The position numbers and the translations under genes are program-made. From Microlunatus soli (lineage in GTDB: Bacteria > Actinomycetota > Actinomycetes > Propionibacteriales > Propionibacteriaceae), in contig NZ_LT629772.1 in NCBI RefSeq assembly GCF_900105385.1, positions 558,001 to 622,000 on the forward strand: a DNA stretch of 64,000 nucleotides. The letters are read 5' to 3'. The notes under the pieces were generated by a model. It ran no database searches. It was not told the DNA's origin and saw only the letters and a list, made by a program, of their open reading frames with translations. Shown in pieces: positions 34,418 to 44,463 of this stretch. Positions within the stretch are counted from its first letter, which is position 1. Each line of letters begins with the position of its first letter.

Positions 34418-34832
34418 CGGCCGGCTCCCTGTCCCGCACCGAATCGGTGCGCACCGAAGCTGCTGCGGCGACCAGCCAGACCAACGCGATCAGGGCGAGG
34501 TTCTTGATCACCAGGTCCAGCGGCTCACCGATCTGTTCCCGGCCGAACAGCAACCCGGTACTGCTGACCGCGATCAGGGTCAGGGTCTGCAGTGTCGCCG
34601 CGATCCGCGGCAACAGCCCGATCAGTACCCAGACCCCGAGCAGCACCTCGTAGCCGCCGAGCGCCCGCAGCGCGAGGCCGGCGAGGTGGTCGGGCAGCAA
34701 CGGCACCGCCTCGGCGATCCCCTGTTCGTCGGCACGCTGCCCGCCCAGCTTGGCGATCAACCCCTCGTAGATCCACACCAGCAGCAGCGCGATCCGGCCG
34801 AAGATGATCAAGGAACGTGGGATCGCGTTCAC
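34410..34832 (-). CDS. DoxX-like membrane protein
   Basis: About 140 residues with four membrane segments, beginning IIFGRIALLLVWIYEGLIAK and including GGYEVLLGVWVLIGLL, the DoxX-like pattern. GTG start overlaps the DUF4188 gene stop (GTGA), and its own stop region overlaps the DUF3419 start by eight bases. Role unknown; DoxX relatives are often redox-linked membrane partners. Confidence 0.75.
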   Translation of the reverse strand: MNAIPRSLIIFGRIALLLVWIYEGLIAKLGGQRADEQGIAEAVPLLPDHLAGLALRALGGYEVLLGVWVLIGLLPRIAATLQTLTLIAVSSTGLLFGREQIGEPLDLVIKNLALIALVWLVAAAASVRTDSVRDREPADG

Positions 34833-35332
34833 CGGGCGGCGTCCTGATCGGGCGGTTCGGTCGGTCGGCGGTTCATCCGATCGGCGGCCCGGTCCTGGCC
34901 GCTGCCGACGCGCCGGATCCGGGTCGCTCTCGCCAGCCCCTGCAGGGGTGCGTCGACATAGATCGACTCCGCGCTGTGGACCCGGTAGGTCTCGTGCCAG
35001 GCACCGACCGCGCCGCCGGAGCGAACCAGTCGGTTGAAGCGCTGCCAGGCAGGACGGTGTCGGGCGCTCGGGTCGTCGGCATAGCCGTACAGCTTGTCCA
35101 GGCTGTTCCAGTACTGGACGTACCAGGGTCCGCGCGGGTCCGGAACGAGCCGGTAGCCGAGCAGACCGGAGTCGGGATCGTCGGTCAGCTCACGCAGCAT
35201 CAGCGGCATCTGGATCAGCACCGGAAGCCAGCGATCGGGCCGCCACCACTTGTTGACGTGGACGCCGATCAGGAAGACGACGAGCTCGCCGTGATGATCA
35301 TGGGTCAGCCGCCCCGGTCGGATCCGTCGCAC
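34829..35332 (-). CDS. DUF4188 protein (heme monooxygenase-like fold)
   Basis: About 167 residues with the DUF4188 pattern: GELVVFLIGVHVNKWWRP, WLPVLIQMPLMLREL, GPWYVQYWNSLDKLYGYA, HRPAWQRFNRLV and GAWHETYRV. Fungal relatives act as aldoxime dehydratase-like or monooxygenase-like enzymes; the bacterial function is unknown. First gene of the DUF4188-DoxX-DUF3419 operon, GTG start. Confidence 0.8.
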   Translation of the reverse strand: MRRIRPGRLTHDHHGELVVFLIGVHVNKWWRPDRWLPVLIQMPLMLRELTDDPDSGLLGYRLVPDPRGPWYVQYWNSLDKLYGYADDPSARHRPAWQRFNRLVRSGGAVGAWHETYRVHSAESIYVDAPLQGLARATRIRRVGSGQDRAADRMNRRPTEPPDQDAAR

Positions 35333-35457
35333 GCCCCCGATTCCAACACGCCGAGGGGTGACGATCGCGTCATCCGCCGCGGTCGCCGGTCCGTTCCCGC
35401 CAACCCGCCGCCGGCAGCAGGACCCGGGATCCGTCCGCGGCCGGTCGTGCGAACCGA

Positions 35458-35718
35458 TCAGCGACCGGCTGTGCTGTGCTCGCGATGCTGGCGGCGTTCG
35501 GCGAACTTGGAGCGCTCGATCACCCGGGTGAACGATTCGGGGGCTTCCACCTCACCGTTCAGGTGCTGGGCGGCGCGGGTCAGCTTGTCGGCGACCCAGG
35601 GCATCCGGCGGCGGCCGCGCCCCTCCATGCCGACCAGGACCAGCCCGACAACGGCAGCGGCAACCACGAGAATCGTAATCATGGCGACGACGTAGATGAT
35701 CACTTTCGGGCCTTTCAC
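35458..35718 (-). CDS. small single-span membrane protein
   Basis: Unrecognised 86-residue protein: one N-terminal segment (VIIYVVAMITILVVAAAVVG) followed by a charged cytoplasmic tail with RGRRRMPWVADKLTRA and a basic end. Start GTG 35718 has no clear ribosome site. It stands alone between the DUF4188 operon and smc. Confidence 0.55.
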   Translation of the reverse strand: MKGPKVIIYVVAMITILVVAAAVVGLVLVGMEGRGRRRMPWVADKLTRAAQHLNGEVEAPESFTRVIERSKFAERRQHREHSTAGR

Positions 35719-36030
35719 AACAGTTCAGACATGCGCTGGGGGAAGGTACTGCCGACGGCGGCATCACCACGACTAGCGGTGGCATCTACCACACGTACCC
35801 CGACATTCTCCTAGCCGGGTCCTAAGTTATCCCGCAAGAGGGCTCCGAGGGGCCGCGTGTCGCCCACAACCGCATGAACGTTTACTGAAAGTCCTTCGTG
35901 CCCGCTGAGCCGACCGCACCGAGTGTGAGCCCATAGTTGTGATATAGCCCGAAGAACGACCACCCGCTCACATTCGGTGGTGGTCACCGCCAGATCCACG
36001 GACCGTCGACGGGCTCCCCAGGTGAGCCGA
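35719..36030. other. 312-bp gap without a recognisable gene
   Basis: Lies between smc and the small membrane protein, both on the minus strand. It is more AT-rich than the genes around it, so it may hold the promoter of the small protein. I see no RNA gene, convincing terminator or clear promoter. Confidence 0.4.
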
Positions 36031-39000
36031 TCAGGCGACCGACTCTTCACCCTCGCGCAACCGCTGACTGATCACGGCCGACACCCCGTCGCCTCGCATG
36101 GTCACCCCGTAGAGCGCGTCGGCGACCTCCATGGTGCGCTTGTGGTGGGTGATCACCAGCAGCTGGGAGTTTTCCCGGAGCTCCTCGTAGATCTCCAGCA
36201 GCCGCCCGAGGTTGGTGTCGTCCAGCGCGGCCTCCACCTCGTCCAGGATGTAGAACGGGCTCGGACGGGCGATGAACAGCGAGACCAGGAACGCGACCGC
36301 CACCAGCGAGCGTTCGCCACCCGACAGCAGCGACAGCCGGCTGACCTTCTTGCCGGCCGGGCGGGCCTTGACGTCGACGCCGGTAGTCAGCCAGTTGCCG
36401 GGCTCGGTCAGCACCAGGCTGCCTTCGCCGCCGGGGAAGAGTCGGGCGAAGACCCGGTTGAAGGCCCGCTCCACGTCGGCGTACGCCTCGGCGAAGACCT
36501 GCTCGACGCGGGCGTCGACGTCGGCGATGATCGCCATCAGGTCTTCGCGGGTCTTGCGCAGGTCCTCGGCCTGCTCGGCGAGGAAGGCATGCCGCTCCTC
36601 CATCGCGGAGAATTCCTCCAGCGCCAGCGGATTGATCTTGCCGAGCTGGGTCAGCGCCCGTTCGGCCTTGCGCAGCCGCTTGGCCTGTTCGTCCCGCACG
36701 TACGGGACCGGCTCGGGCCGTTCCTCCTCGGGCATGTTCTCCAGGTCGAGGGCGTTTCCGTCCGCGTCGACCAGCACCGGCACCGGCACCTCCGGGCCGA
36801 AGTCCTGCATCAGTGTCTCGGCCTCGACGCCGATCTCGTTCATCGCCTTCTCGGCCAACGTTTCGATCCGCATCCGCCGCTCGGCGCGGGCCATCTCGTC
36901 GCGGTGCACGGTGTCGACCAACGACTCCAGCTCGCCGCCCAGCTCCCGGACCGTCCGCCGGGCAGCGGTCAGCGACTCCTCGGCCTCGGCCCGGGCGGCG
37001 TCGGCCTCGGACCGTTCGGCGGCTGCCAGGCTGATCGATTCCTCGACCCGACCGGCCAGATAGGTTGCGGCGGTCTGGACCGCGGCGGCGACCTTGGCCT
37101 CGCGGATCATCCGTTCCCGGCGGGCCTGGGCGCGGGCCCGGGCGGCGCGTTCGTTGTCGGCGGCCTTGCGCAGCGCGTCGGCCCGGCCGGACAACGCCCG
37201 GACCCGTTCCTCGACGGTCCGCAGACCCAGCCGGGCCTCCATCTCGGCCGCGCGAGCCAACCGTGCTTCCTCGGCGAGCCGGTCCCGGGTTGCCGGGTCG
37301 GGCTCCTCGTCGGTCTCGTCGGCGCTGGCCGCCTCCAGCCGAGCCTCCAACTCCTCCAGCTTGGCCTCGGTCTCCTCGCGGGCCTGTTCGGCCTCGGCGA
37401 TCGACTTCTGCAACCGGTCGGACTCTTCCCGGGAGGACCGGGCGGCGGAATTGAGCTGCCCCAACTCCTCGGCCAGTGCGGCCATCTGGGCGTCGGACTC
37501 GTGCAGCTTGGCCAACGCGTACTCGACCTGCTGTTGGGCGTCGGCGTGCTGTTCGGTCAGCTCGGCCTGGGCGAACTTCAGCCGATCGCAGGTGTGGGTG
37601 ACCTCGGCCAGTTGCTGCTCCGCCTCGTCCACCGCGGCCTGGACCTCGATCAGGCTCGGCTGGGCCGAGGATCCGCCGGCGGCGTAGTGCGCGGACAGCA
37701 GATCGGCGTCCTTGGTCACCGCAGTGACGTCGGGCAGCGTACGGATCAGGTCCTTGGCCTGGTCGAGGTCGTCGGTCACCGCGACCTTGCGGAGCGCCCG
37801 GTTGACCGCCGGGCGCAGGTCGTCGCGACAGCTCACCACCTCGGCGGCGTAGCGGACCCCGCTGGGCAGGGTCGGCCAGTCCACGGGGCCGTCCCCGTCG
37901 GGCCCGCCGGCGAGCAGCAGGCCGGCCCGCCCCAGGTCCTCGGCGCGCAGGTGATCGAACGCCGATACCGCGGCATCGAGCCCGGTGACCGCTACCGCAT
38001 CGGCCGCCGCGCCGAACGCCGCCGACACCGCAGTCTCGTAGCCGGCCTCGACGCTGACCAGGGCAGCGACCGTGCCGAGCAGATCGTTGACGCCGTCGGT
38101 TCCGGTAAAGATGCCCTCGGCGGCCAGCAGTGCTGCCGCGCCGTCCTTGCGGTTCAGGCCGAGCTGCAGAGCCTCCAACCGCGCGGCCAGCGCACCGCGC
38201 TGGGAGGTGGCCGCTGCTTCCTCGGCACGCAGCGTGGCCAGTTCCGCCTCGATCTGTTCCAGGCGCTCGCTGGCGGTCTCGTGTTCGGTGTCCAGGTCCG
38301 ACTCGCCGTCGTCCAAGGACGCGACCCGGGTTTCCAGTGCGGTGAACTCGCGGGCCGCATTCTCCGCCCGCGATGCCGATTGCTCGAGGGTGGCGGTCAG
38401 CCGGCCGATCTCATCGGCGGCAGCCTCGGCGCGGCTGCGCATCGAATTGACCTGACCGCCGAGCCGGGCCAGCCCCTCGCGCCGGTCGGCCGCGGCCCGG
38501 ATCAGTCCGGCGAGCCGCTGCTCCTCGGCTGCGTGGGCGTCCTCGGACCGATGCCGGGCTTCGGTGGCGGACTCCAGAGCCTCGGCCTTCAGCTCGACCT
38601 CGGCGGCCAGCTCGTCCTCCTGGGCCTGGACCTCCTCGGCCTCGGCCTCCAGCTGCTCCGGATCGCGGCCCTGACGCTCCTCGGTCGACTCGTCGTGGGC
38701 GTTGCGGACCCGTTCGGCGGCGATCGAGATGGTGGACGCGACCCGCTCCCGCAGCCCGGCCAGCGAATACCAGACGTCCTGGGCGGCGCTCAGTCGTGGC
38801 ACCTGCTGCCGGACGGTCTCCTCGGCGGCGATCTCGGTGCTGCGGGCCGTCTCCAGCTTCGCCTCCAACTCCTGGCGGCGTTCCTTCAGCTGGGCCTCGT
38901 CGGCCAGGTCGTTCTGCAGCGACAGGGTCGCCTGCACCAGGTCGTCGGCCAACAGTCGGGACTTCGCGTCGCGGGCGTCGGCCTGGATGACGGCGGCCTT

Positions 39001-39639
39001 GCGGGCGACCTCGGCCTGCCGGCCGAGCGGTTTCAGCTGGCGGCGGACCTCGGCGACGAGGTCGTTCAGTCGGTTGACGTTGGTCTCGGTCGACTCCAGC
39101 TTGCGGAGCGCCTTCTCCTTGCGCTTGCGGTGCTTCAGCACGCCCGCGGCTTCCTCGATGAAGCCACGACGGATCTCCGGGGTGGCCTGCAGGATGGTGT
39201 CCAGCTGGCCCTGGCCGACGATGACGTGCATCTCGCGGCCGATGCCGGAGTCGCTGAGCAGCTCCTGGACGTCGAGCAGTCTGGCCTTGTTGCCGTTGAT
39301 CTCGTAGTCCGAGCCGCCGTTGCGGAACATCGTCCGGCTGATCTTGACCTCGGAGTAGTCGATCGGCAGGGCGCCGTCGGCGTTGTCGATGGTCAGCGTG
39401 ACCTCGGCCCGGCCCAACGGAGCCCGGCCGGACGTGCCGGCGAAGATGACGTCCTCCATCTTGCCGCCGCGCAGCGACTTGACGCCCTGCTCGCCCATCA
39501 CCCAGCTCAGCGCGTCGACCACGTTGGACTTGCCCGAACCGTTCGGCCCGACCACACAGGTGATGCCGGGCTCGAAATTCAGCGTCGTCGCCGAGGCGAA
39601 GGACTTGAAGCCCTTCACGGTCAGGCTCTTGAGGTACAC
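36031..39639 (-). CDS. smc: chromosome segregation protein SMC
   Basis: Condensin ATPase that loops and segregates the chromosome with ScpA and ScpB. The protein begins VYLKSLTVKGFKSFA, has Walker A GPNGSGKSN (31-39), signature LSLLSGGERSLVA and Walker B FYILDEVEAALDD near the C-terminus. Two long coiled-coil arms with many Glu, Ala and Arg flank a hinge at about 480-640 (LLAAEGIFTGTDGVNDLLGT). About 1202 residues from GTG 39639, preceded by AAGGGGAA. scpA and scpB are not in this window. Confidence 0.97.
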   Translation of the reverse strand: MYLKSLTVKGFKSFASATTLNFEPGITCVVGPNGSGKSNVVDALSWVMGEQGVKSLRGGKMEDVIFAGTSGRAPLGRAEVTLTIDNADGALPIDYSEVKISRTMFRNGGSDYEINGNKARLLDVQELLSDSGIGREMHVIVGQGQLDTILQATPEIRRGFIEEAAGVLKHRKRKEKALRKLESTETNVNRLNDLVAEVRRQLKPLGRQAEVARKAAVIQADARDAKSRLLADDLVQATLSLQNDLADEAQLKERRQELEAKLETARSTEIAAEETVRQQVPRLSAAQDVWYSLAGLRERVASTISIAAERVRNAHDESTEERQGRDPEQLEAEAEEVQAQEDELAAEVELKAEALESATEARHRSEDAHAAEEQRLAGLIRAAADRREGLARLGGQVNSMRSRAEAAADEIGRLTATLEQSASRAENAAREFTALETRVASLDDGESDLDTEHETASERLEQIEAELATLRAEEAAATSQRGALAARLEALQLGLNRKDGAAALLAAEGIFTGTDGVNDLLGTVAALVSVEAGYETAVSAAFGAAADAVAVTGLDAAVSAFDHLRAEDLGRAGLLLAGGPDGDGPVDWPTLPSGVRYAAEVVSCRDDLRPAVNRALRKVAVTDDLDQAKDLIRTLPDVTAVTKDADLLSAHYAAGGSSAQPSLIEVQAAVDEAEQQLAEVTHTCDRLKFAQAELTEQHADAQQQVEYALAKLHESDAQMAALAEELGQLNSAARSSREESDRLQKSIAEAEQAREETEAKLEELEARLEAASADETDEEPDPATRDRLAEEARLARAAEMEARLGLRTVEERVRALSGRADALRKAADNERAARARAQARRERMIREAKVAAAVQTAATYLAGRVEESISLAAAERSEADAARAEAEESLTAARRTVRELGGELESLVDTVHRDEMARAERRMRIETLAEKAMNEIGVEAETLMQDFGPEVPVPVLVDADGNALDLENMPEEERPEPVPYVRDEQAKRLRKAERALTQLGKINPLALEEFSAMEERHAFLAEQAEDLRKTREDLMAIIADVDARVEQVFAEAYADVERAFNRVFARLFPGGEGSLVLTEPGNWLTTGVDVKARPAGKKVSRLSLLSGGERSLVAVAFLVSLFIARPSPFYILDEVEAALDDTNLGRLLEIYEELRENSQLLVITHHKRTMEVADALYGVTMRGDGVSAVISQRLREGEESVA

Positions 39640-39882
39640 GCCTGCGTTCCCCTTCTCTCGTGCGTCAGCTCTGAACTGTGCTGATCGGGCTGAACGGTGC
39701 TCGATCGGGGTCATAGCTTGCCAGCACTCGCCCACAACGGACGAACCGACAAGCGACGTACCGACGGCACCGGCCGGGGAAGGCAGCCGTTACTCCTCGG
39801 CCACTGTAAACGGGAGTGACGACGTTGGCCGGACAACGCGCCGCACCGGGCCTGCCCGACGACCCGGCGAGGGCCGTCTGGT

Positions 39883-40620
39883 TCAGCTGACCGCTCGGGT
39901 GTCGCTGCCGGCGGAGGACGGGTCCGGTTCGGCCGCGCCGACGTCGGGCTCGACCACGGACGGGTCCGGCGAGGCCGGCGGCACCGGCCCGTGGGTCGTC
40001 AACTCCTCGATCGCCTGGGTCGGCTGCACCGGCTCCGGCCGGCTGGGTTGATCGTCGGGTACCTCGCCGTCGATCGGCACCAGCTTGGTCGGCCGACCGC
40101 TGCGGACCGCGGAGAACGTCCAGAACTTGTTCACCAGGAAGGTGACCGGGGTGACGACGACGATCGAGATCAGCTGGGCCCAATACAGCTTGGTCCGGAA
40201 GCCGCTGGAGTCGTCGAAGACGCGGTCCGGCAGCGAGATCGGCGACCCGGAGTGGATCAGTGCGGTGACCAGGCCGAGGCTGAGTACCTGGCCGATCGCG
40301 CCGACCGCCAGGAACGGCGGATATTCGCTGTACCAGGAGGAATGCTTGGTGGTCCGGAAGGTCCAGCGCCGGTTGATCCAGAAGTTCCAGAAGTTCGCCA
40401 CCAGGAAGGCGATGGTGACGATGACGTGATACCAGCGAACGTTGAAGTCGGTCAGCGGCAGGTCGAGGAAGACGTCGCGATAGCTGGGTCCGACCTTCTT
40501 CAGGATGATCACGACCAGCATGTTCACGAGCGCGCCGGAGCCGCCGACCAGCCCGAACCGGATCAGCTGCGCCCAGTTGTGGCGATGTCGGACGAACAGG
40601 AAGTGGCCCAGACGTCTCAC
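39883..40620 (-). CDS. GtrA-family membrane protein
   Basis: Four-span membrane protein of the GtrA type, thought to flip lipid-linked sugars for cell-surface glycans. GtrA pattern: LIRFGLVGGSGALVNMLVV, ANFWNFWINRRWTF, LVNKFWTFS. The C-terminal 70 residues are a Pro/Asp/Glu-rich soluble tail. No glycosyltransferase gene lies next to it. GTG start. 243 bases separate it from smc downstream. Confidence 0.87.
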   Translation of the reverse strand: MRRLGHFLFVRHRHNWAQLIRFGLVGGSGALVNMLVVIILKKVGPSYRDVFLDLPLTDFNVRWYHVIVTIAFLVANFWNFWINRRWTFRTTKHSSWYSEYPPFLAVGAIGQVLSLGLVTALIHSGSPISLPDRVFDDSSGFRTKLYWAQLISIVVVTPVTFLVNKFWTFSAVRSGRPTKLVPIDGEVPDDQPSRPEPVQPTQAIEELTTHGPVPPASPDPSVVEPDVGAAEPDPSSAGSDTRAVS

Positions 40621-40742
40621 GATCGAACGAGCCTACCGTCACCCACCGACCGAACCGCGGTCGTGGCGCGCGGGCCACGCGGGCGCTGTGACGAATGTCG
40701 CGTGCTTGTTGAGAGGCCCCCTGGGCTCCTGCGGAGCCGTTC

Positions 40743-41297
40743 TCAGCTGCCGTTGTGACCTTGTTCGGTCGATGTACCGGTCGGCACCCAGTAGAGCAGC
40801 TTGCCGTCAAAGGGTCGCTCGAAGACCCCGCCGGCGGACTCGATGACCTTCCGGGAACCGATGTTGTCGTCGTCACAGCTGACCAGCGCAGGGTCGATCC
40901 CCAACCGGTGCGCGTGCGACAAGCCGGCGAGAAAGGCGGCCCGGGCATGGCCCCGCCGCCGGACCGACGGGCGGATCCAGTAACCGATGTGCCCGCCACC
41001 GTTGCGGAGCCAGTCGTTCAGCCGGTGCCGGATCGCGATCCGGCCGAGGAACTGGGTACCGTCCACCCACCACAGCGCCGTGCCCGGCACGAAGTGTTCC
41101 GGTCTCGGTGTTTCCTCGCGGACGTCGGCGAGCAGTTTCTCGACGTAGTCGGCGAAGACCTGCGGATCGGCCAGCGTCGTCTGGTCGCCGGTGAACAGGT
41201 AGGCGGCGCTCATTTCCTCCTCCAGCGCCAGCCCTTCCTGGAGAGCCGCCAGGAACGAACGATGGAATCTGACATCGGGTCGGACGAGCACGGGCAC
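40743..41297 (-). CDS. GNAT-family acetyltransferase
   Basis: N-acetyltransferase of about 184 residues. The acetyl-CoA region is GHIGYWIRPSVRRRGHARAA (motif A with RRRGHA), followed by VSCDDDNIGSRKVIESAGG and a final VFERPFDGKLLYWV, all typical of GNAT. Substrate unknown. GTG start; it lies 73 bases after glpK on the same strand. Confidence 0.88.
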   Translation of the reverse strand: MPVLVRPDVRFHRSFLAALQEGLALEEEMSAAYLFTGDQTTLADPQVFADYVEKLLADVREETPRPEHFVPGTALWWVDGTQFLGRIAIRHRLNDWLRNGGGHIGYWIRPSVRRRGHARAAFLAGLSHAHRLGIDPALVSCDDDNIGSRKVIESAGGVFERPFDGKLLYWVPTGTSTEQGHNGS

Positions 41298-41324
41298 CGG
41301 ATCACCCTACGGTCCCCCGTCGGG

Positions 41325-41370
41325 CTCAGGATCCGAAGACGGACTCAGGATCCCCGGGACGGGCTCACGG
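41325..41370. repeat. short 19-20-bp imperfect repeats after glpK
   Basis: CTCAGGATCC occurs at 41325 and 41344 (19 bases apart), each preceded by CGG or GGA, and a degenerate third copy CTCACGG starts at 41364. The repeats fill the gap between GNAT and glpK. No function is visible. Confidence 0.4.
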
Positions 41371-42900
41371 TCATTCGACGTCGTCGTCGACCCAGTCCAG
41401 GGTCCGGTCGACCGCCTTCTTCCAGTTGCGGTAGAGACGGTCACGCTCGGCGGCGTCCATCGACGGATCCCAGCGCTTGTCCTGCTGCCAGTTGGCGCGC
41501 AACTCGCCCTGGTCCCGCCAGAATCCGGAGGCCAGACCGGCCGCGTACGCCGCCCCCAGAGCAGTCGTCTCGGCCACCACCGGCCGGACCACCGGCACGC
41601 CGAGGATGTCGGCCTGGAACTGCATCAGGGTGTCGTTGGCTGTCATCCCGCCGTCGACCTTCAACTCCGCCAGGTCGGCACCCAGATCACTGTTCGCCGA
41701 ATCGCTGTTGATCGCCTCGATCACGTCGCGGGACTGGTAGGCCACCGACTCCAGTACCGCCCGAGAGATGTGGAACTTGTTGACGTAGCGGGTCAGCCCG
41801 ACCAGAGCGCCACGCGCGTCGGGCCGCCAGTAGGGTGCGAACAGCCCGGAGAACGCCGGCACGATGTAGGCGCCGCCGTTGTCGTCGACCTGACGGGCGA
41901 ATTCCTCCACCTGCGGTGCGGAGGAGATCAGGCCGAGGTTGTCCCGGACCCACTGCACCAGTGATCCGGTGACCGCGATCGACCCTTCCAATGCATAGTG
42001 CGGTGCCGCGTCGCCGAGCTTGTAGCCGACAGTGGTGAGCAAACCGTTCTGGCTGCGGACGATCTCCTCGCCGGTGTTGAAGATCAAGAAGTTGCCGGTG
42101 CCGTAGGTGTTCTTCGATTCACCGGCGTCGAAGGCGGCCTGGCCGAAGGTCGCCGCCTGTTGATCTCCGAGGATGCCGGCGATCGGCGTCTCCCGGAGCA
42201 GGCTCTGCGACGAGGCGGTGCCGTACTCCTCCGAGCTGCTGCGGATCTGCGGCAGCATCGACCGCGGCACCTCGAAGACGTCCAGGATGTCGTCGCGCCA
42301 ATCCAACGTCTCCAGGTCCATGAACAGGGTCCGGGATGCGTTGGTGACGTCGGTGACATGCACACCTCCGTCGACGCCGCCGGTCAGATTCCACAGGACC
42401 CAACTGTCGGTGGTGCCGAACAGCAGGTCGCCTGCCTCGGCCGCCTTCCTGGCGCCGTCGACGTTGTCCAGGATCCAGTTGATCTTGGTCCCGGCGAAGT
42501 AGGTCGCCAACGGGAGTCCGGTCCGGTCGGCGAACCGGTCGGTGCCTCCGTCGGCGGCCAGCCGGTCCACGATGCTCTGGGTTCGGACGTCCTGCCAGAC
42601 GATCGCGTTGTAGACCGGTTTGCCGGTCGTCTTGTTCCACACCACGGTGGTCTCGCGTTGGTTGGTGATCCCGATCGAGACGATGTCGTGCCGGGTCAGG
42701 TTGGCCTTGGCCAGGGCGTGTCCGATCACCTCGCGGACGTTGTCCCAGATCTGCATCGGATCGTGCTCGACCCAGCCGGCTCGCGGGAAGATCTGCTCGT
42801 GTTCGAGCTGGCCGCTGGCGACACTCTTGCCTTCATGATCAAAAATGATTGCGCGGCTGCTCGTCGTACCTTGATCGATGGCCATGATGTGGTCGGCCAT
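41371..42900 (-). CDS. glpK: glycerol kinase GlpK
   Basis: Phosphorylates glycerol to glycerol-3-phosphate with ATP. The 509-residue protein begins [18 protein letters not shown] (phosphate-1 motif), with the substrate stretch [27 protein letters not shown], and the adenosine region [22 protein letters not shown] lies nine bases before the ATG. No glpF or glpD gene is adjacent. Confidence 0.97.
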   Translation of the reverse strand: MADHIMAIDQGTTSSRAIIFDHEGKSVASGQLEHEQIFPRAGWVEHDPMQIWDNVREVIGHALAKANLTRHDIVSIGITNQRETTVVWNKTTGKPVYNAIVWQDVRTQSIVDRLAADGGTDRFADRTGLPLATYFAGTKINWILDNVDGARKAAEAGDLLFGTTDSWVLWNLTGGVDGGVHVTDVTNASRTLFMDLETLDWRDDILDVFEVPRSMLPQIRSSSEEYGTASSQSLLRETPIAGILGDQQAATFGQAAFDAGESKNTYGTGNFLIFNTGEEIVRSQNGLLTTVGYKLGDAAPHYALEGSIAVTGSLVQWVRDNLGLISSAPQVEEFARQVDDNGGAYIVPAFSGLFAPYWRPDARGALVGLTRYVNKFHISRAVLESVAYQSRDVIEAINSDSANSDLGADLAELKVDGGMTANDTLMQFQADILGVPVVRPVVAETTALGAAYAAGLASGFWRDQGELRANWQQDKRWDPSMDAAERDRLYRNWKKAVDRTLDWVDDDVE

Positions 42901-42959
42901 GGGTCGAGACTCCTTCGTCGGAACGGTTTCGCCGGATGCGGCTGCACGGTTCCTGGATG

Positions 42960-43859
42960 CTACAGGCAGTCCCAGTGATACCTCACACCGCTGGTGTCAC
43001 CGGCGGCCAGGGCCATAGGATCGCCGAACAGATGAGCAACCCCGGAGTCGCCCCAGCCGCCGACGTCCATCGAATCAAGTTCGATGATCAACTCCGAAAG
43101 ACCGGTGTCGACGGCCGGGTAGCCGCCGGTTCCGCGCGGGTCGTGTTGGGTGAAGGACGGGAAGCCGCCGATCTTGCTGGTCGCCCGATGATCGGCCAAC
43201 GGGCTCGCACTGCCACGCAGATACTCTTCGTAGACGAAGGCCGGCTCGGATCTGCTCTCGCCCAACGCGAGGGCGATCCGTTCCCAGACCGAGTCGGCGC
43301 GGACGGCCGGCGTCAGCTCGTCCCAGGACGGGATACTGATCCCGGGCGCGAACTCCAATGCGGTCGCGCCGACGAACTCCATCGGCAATTCATCGTGCGC
43401 ATCGGTCGGGGTCGGCGCGTCCGGGCTCGGGCTGCCGTCGGCGACCGGATCGGGATACCACCGCACAGTGAAACCCGCTGATCCCGCCGAAGCGTCGACG
43501 GTCAGTCCCCAGTTCTCGTCGGCATCGACGAACCACTGCAGCAGTCCGGCGGCCGGAAAGTCCGACAGCGCGCCGACCTCGGCAAAATTGAGCTGGCCGA
43601 GGAACAGTTGCGGTCCGCCGATCCCCTCCGGCCAGACCGCACCCGGCGGCAGGAACGGATGGCCGCTCAGGAAGCTCTGGATCGGCGACGTCGCCGCACC
43701 GGCCAGACTGATCGCCGCGCAGTCCCGGGCCACCGGCTGCAGCGTCTGCCGAAGATCATCGAGCAGCATCGGACTCAGCCCCGACTGCCCGGCCGCCGAC
43801 CGCGACGGCACGGAAACCTGGGCGAGTTGTTTGCGCCAGCGATTCCAGAACGCGTTCAC
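42960..43859 (-). CDS. DUF1963 (YwqG-like) protein
   Basis: Unknown function. Family features include [15 protein letters not shown] near the C-terminus, the aspartate-rich [11 protein letters not shown] and the final [22 protein letters not shown]. About 299 residues from GTG 43859; a start further upstream to 44009 would add a poor extension. The AAGGA before this GTG is closer than usual, so the start is uncertain. Lies 59 bases upstream of glpK on the same strand and divergent from a four-span membrane protein. Confidence 0.72.
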   Translation of the reverse strand: MNAFWNRWRKQLAQVSVPSRSAAGQSGLSPMLLDDLRQTLQPVARDCAAISLAGAATSPIQSFLSGHPFLPPGAVWPEGIGGPQLFLGQLNFAEVGALSDFPAAGLLQWFVDADENWGLTVDASAGSAGFTVRWYPDPVADGSPSPDAPTPTDAHDELPMEFVGATALEFAPGISIPSWDELTPAVRADSVWERIALALGESRSEPAFVYEEYLRGSASPLADHRATSKIGGFPSFTQHDPRGTGGYPAVDTGLSELIIELDSMDVGGWGDSGVAHLFGDPMALAAGDTSGVRYHWDCL

Positions 43860-43932
43860 ATCCTTACCGTACGGCGCGGGCGCCCCGTTCCCGCGCAACA
43901 CGCAGGACCGGGCCGCCGACCGACAGCCGCGA

Positions 43933-43948
43933 CAATACGACTGTATTG
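43933..43948. promoter_or_regulatory. inverted repeat between divergent genes
   Basis: CAATAC (43933-43938) and GTATTG (43943-43948) are perfect complements around GACT, in an AT-rich spot 14 bases before the GTG of the plus-strand gene. It may be an operator or part of overlapping promoters. Confidence 0.4.
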
Positions 43949-43962
43949 ATAGGGTGCCTGTT

Positions 43963-44463
43963 GTGCCGCACCACTCGTCCCGCGCCGTCGACACAACCGA
44001 CGGTGTCAAATGGCGACAGCCTTCGGCGCTTCGAGCGCTCGTCGTCGGGGCGGCGTTGAGTGTGCTCCTGCTGGTCGGGCTACCGGTCGGGATGCTTCTT
44101 GATCATGTAGCAACGATGGCCTCCGTGCTGCGAAGTCGGCCCGATCTTCCGCCGGCCCATCGAGGCTTCGCCTTCGCCGCGGTGATCGGATACACCGCCG
44201 TGTTCCATGGGGTGGCGGTCGTGCTGGTCGCGTGGTTCACCGCCAAGACCTGGAGCGGTCGCCGGTGGGCGCGGATCGCGCTCAGCAGCTATCTGGTCAC
44301 CGCTTCGGTGCTCGGCCTGCTGTCGGCAACTGCCGATACGCCGTTCTTGATCGTCGTCGTTGTCACCGACGCGATCCACCTGATCATGCTCGGCCTGCTG
44401 TGGCTGCCGCCGTCCGTGCGGTCCTACTTCCAATCCGGCCGAGCCAGCTTCGGTCCCGAGTAG
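43963..44463 (+). CDS. four-span membrane protein, unknown
   Basis: Unrecognised protein of about 166 residues with four hydrophobic segments (LVVGAALSVLLLVGLPVGML, FAAVIGYTAVFHGVAVVLVA, ALSSYLVTASVLGLLSA, IVVVVTDAIHLIMLGLLWL). GTG 43963 has AGGG about eight bases upstream. Divergent from the DUF1963 gene. Confidence 0.65.
   Translation: MPHHSSRAVDTTDGVKWRQPSALRALVVGAALSVLLLVGLPVGMLLDHVATMASVLRSRPDLPPAHRGFAFAAVIGYTAVFHGVAVVLVAWFTAKTWSGRRWARIALSSYLVTASVLGLLSATADTPFLIVVVVTDAIHLIMLGLLWLPPSVRSYFQSGRASFGPE

Noticed and set aside
35977-39684. Plus-strand open frame of 1235 codons opposite smc
   Set aside because: It mirrors the third-position GC bias of smc; the translation is Gly/Leu/Gln-rich with no family pattern, while the minus strand encodes a full SMC protein.
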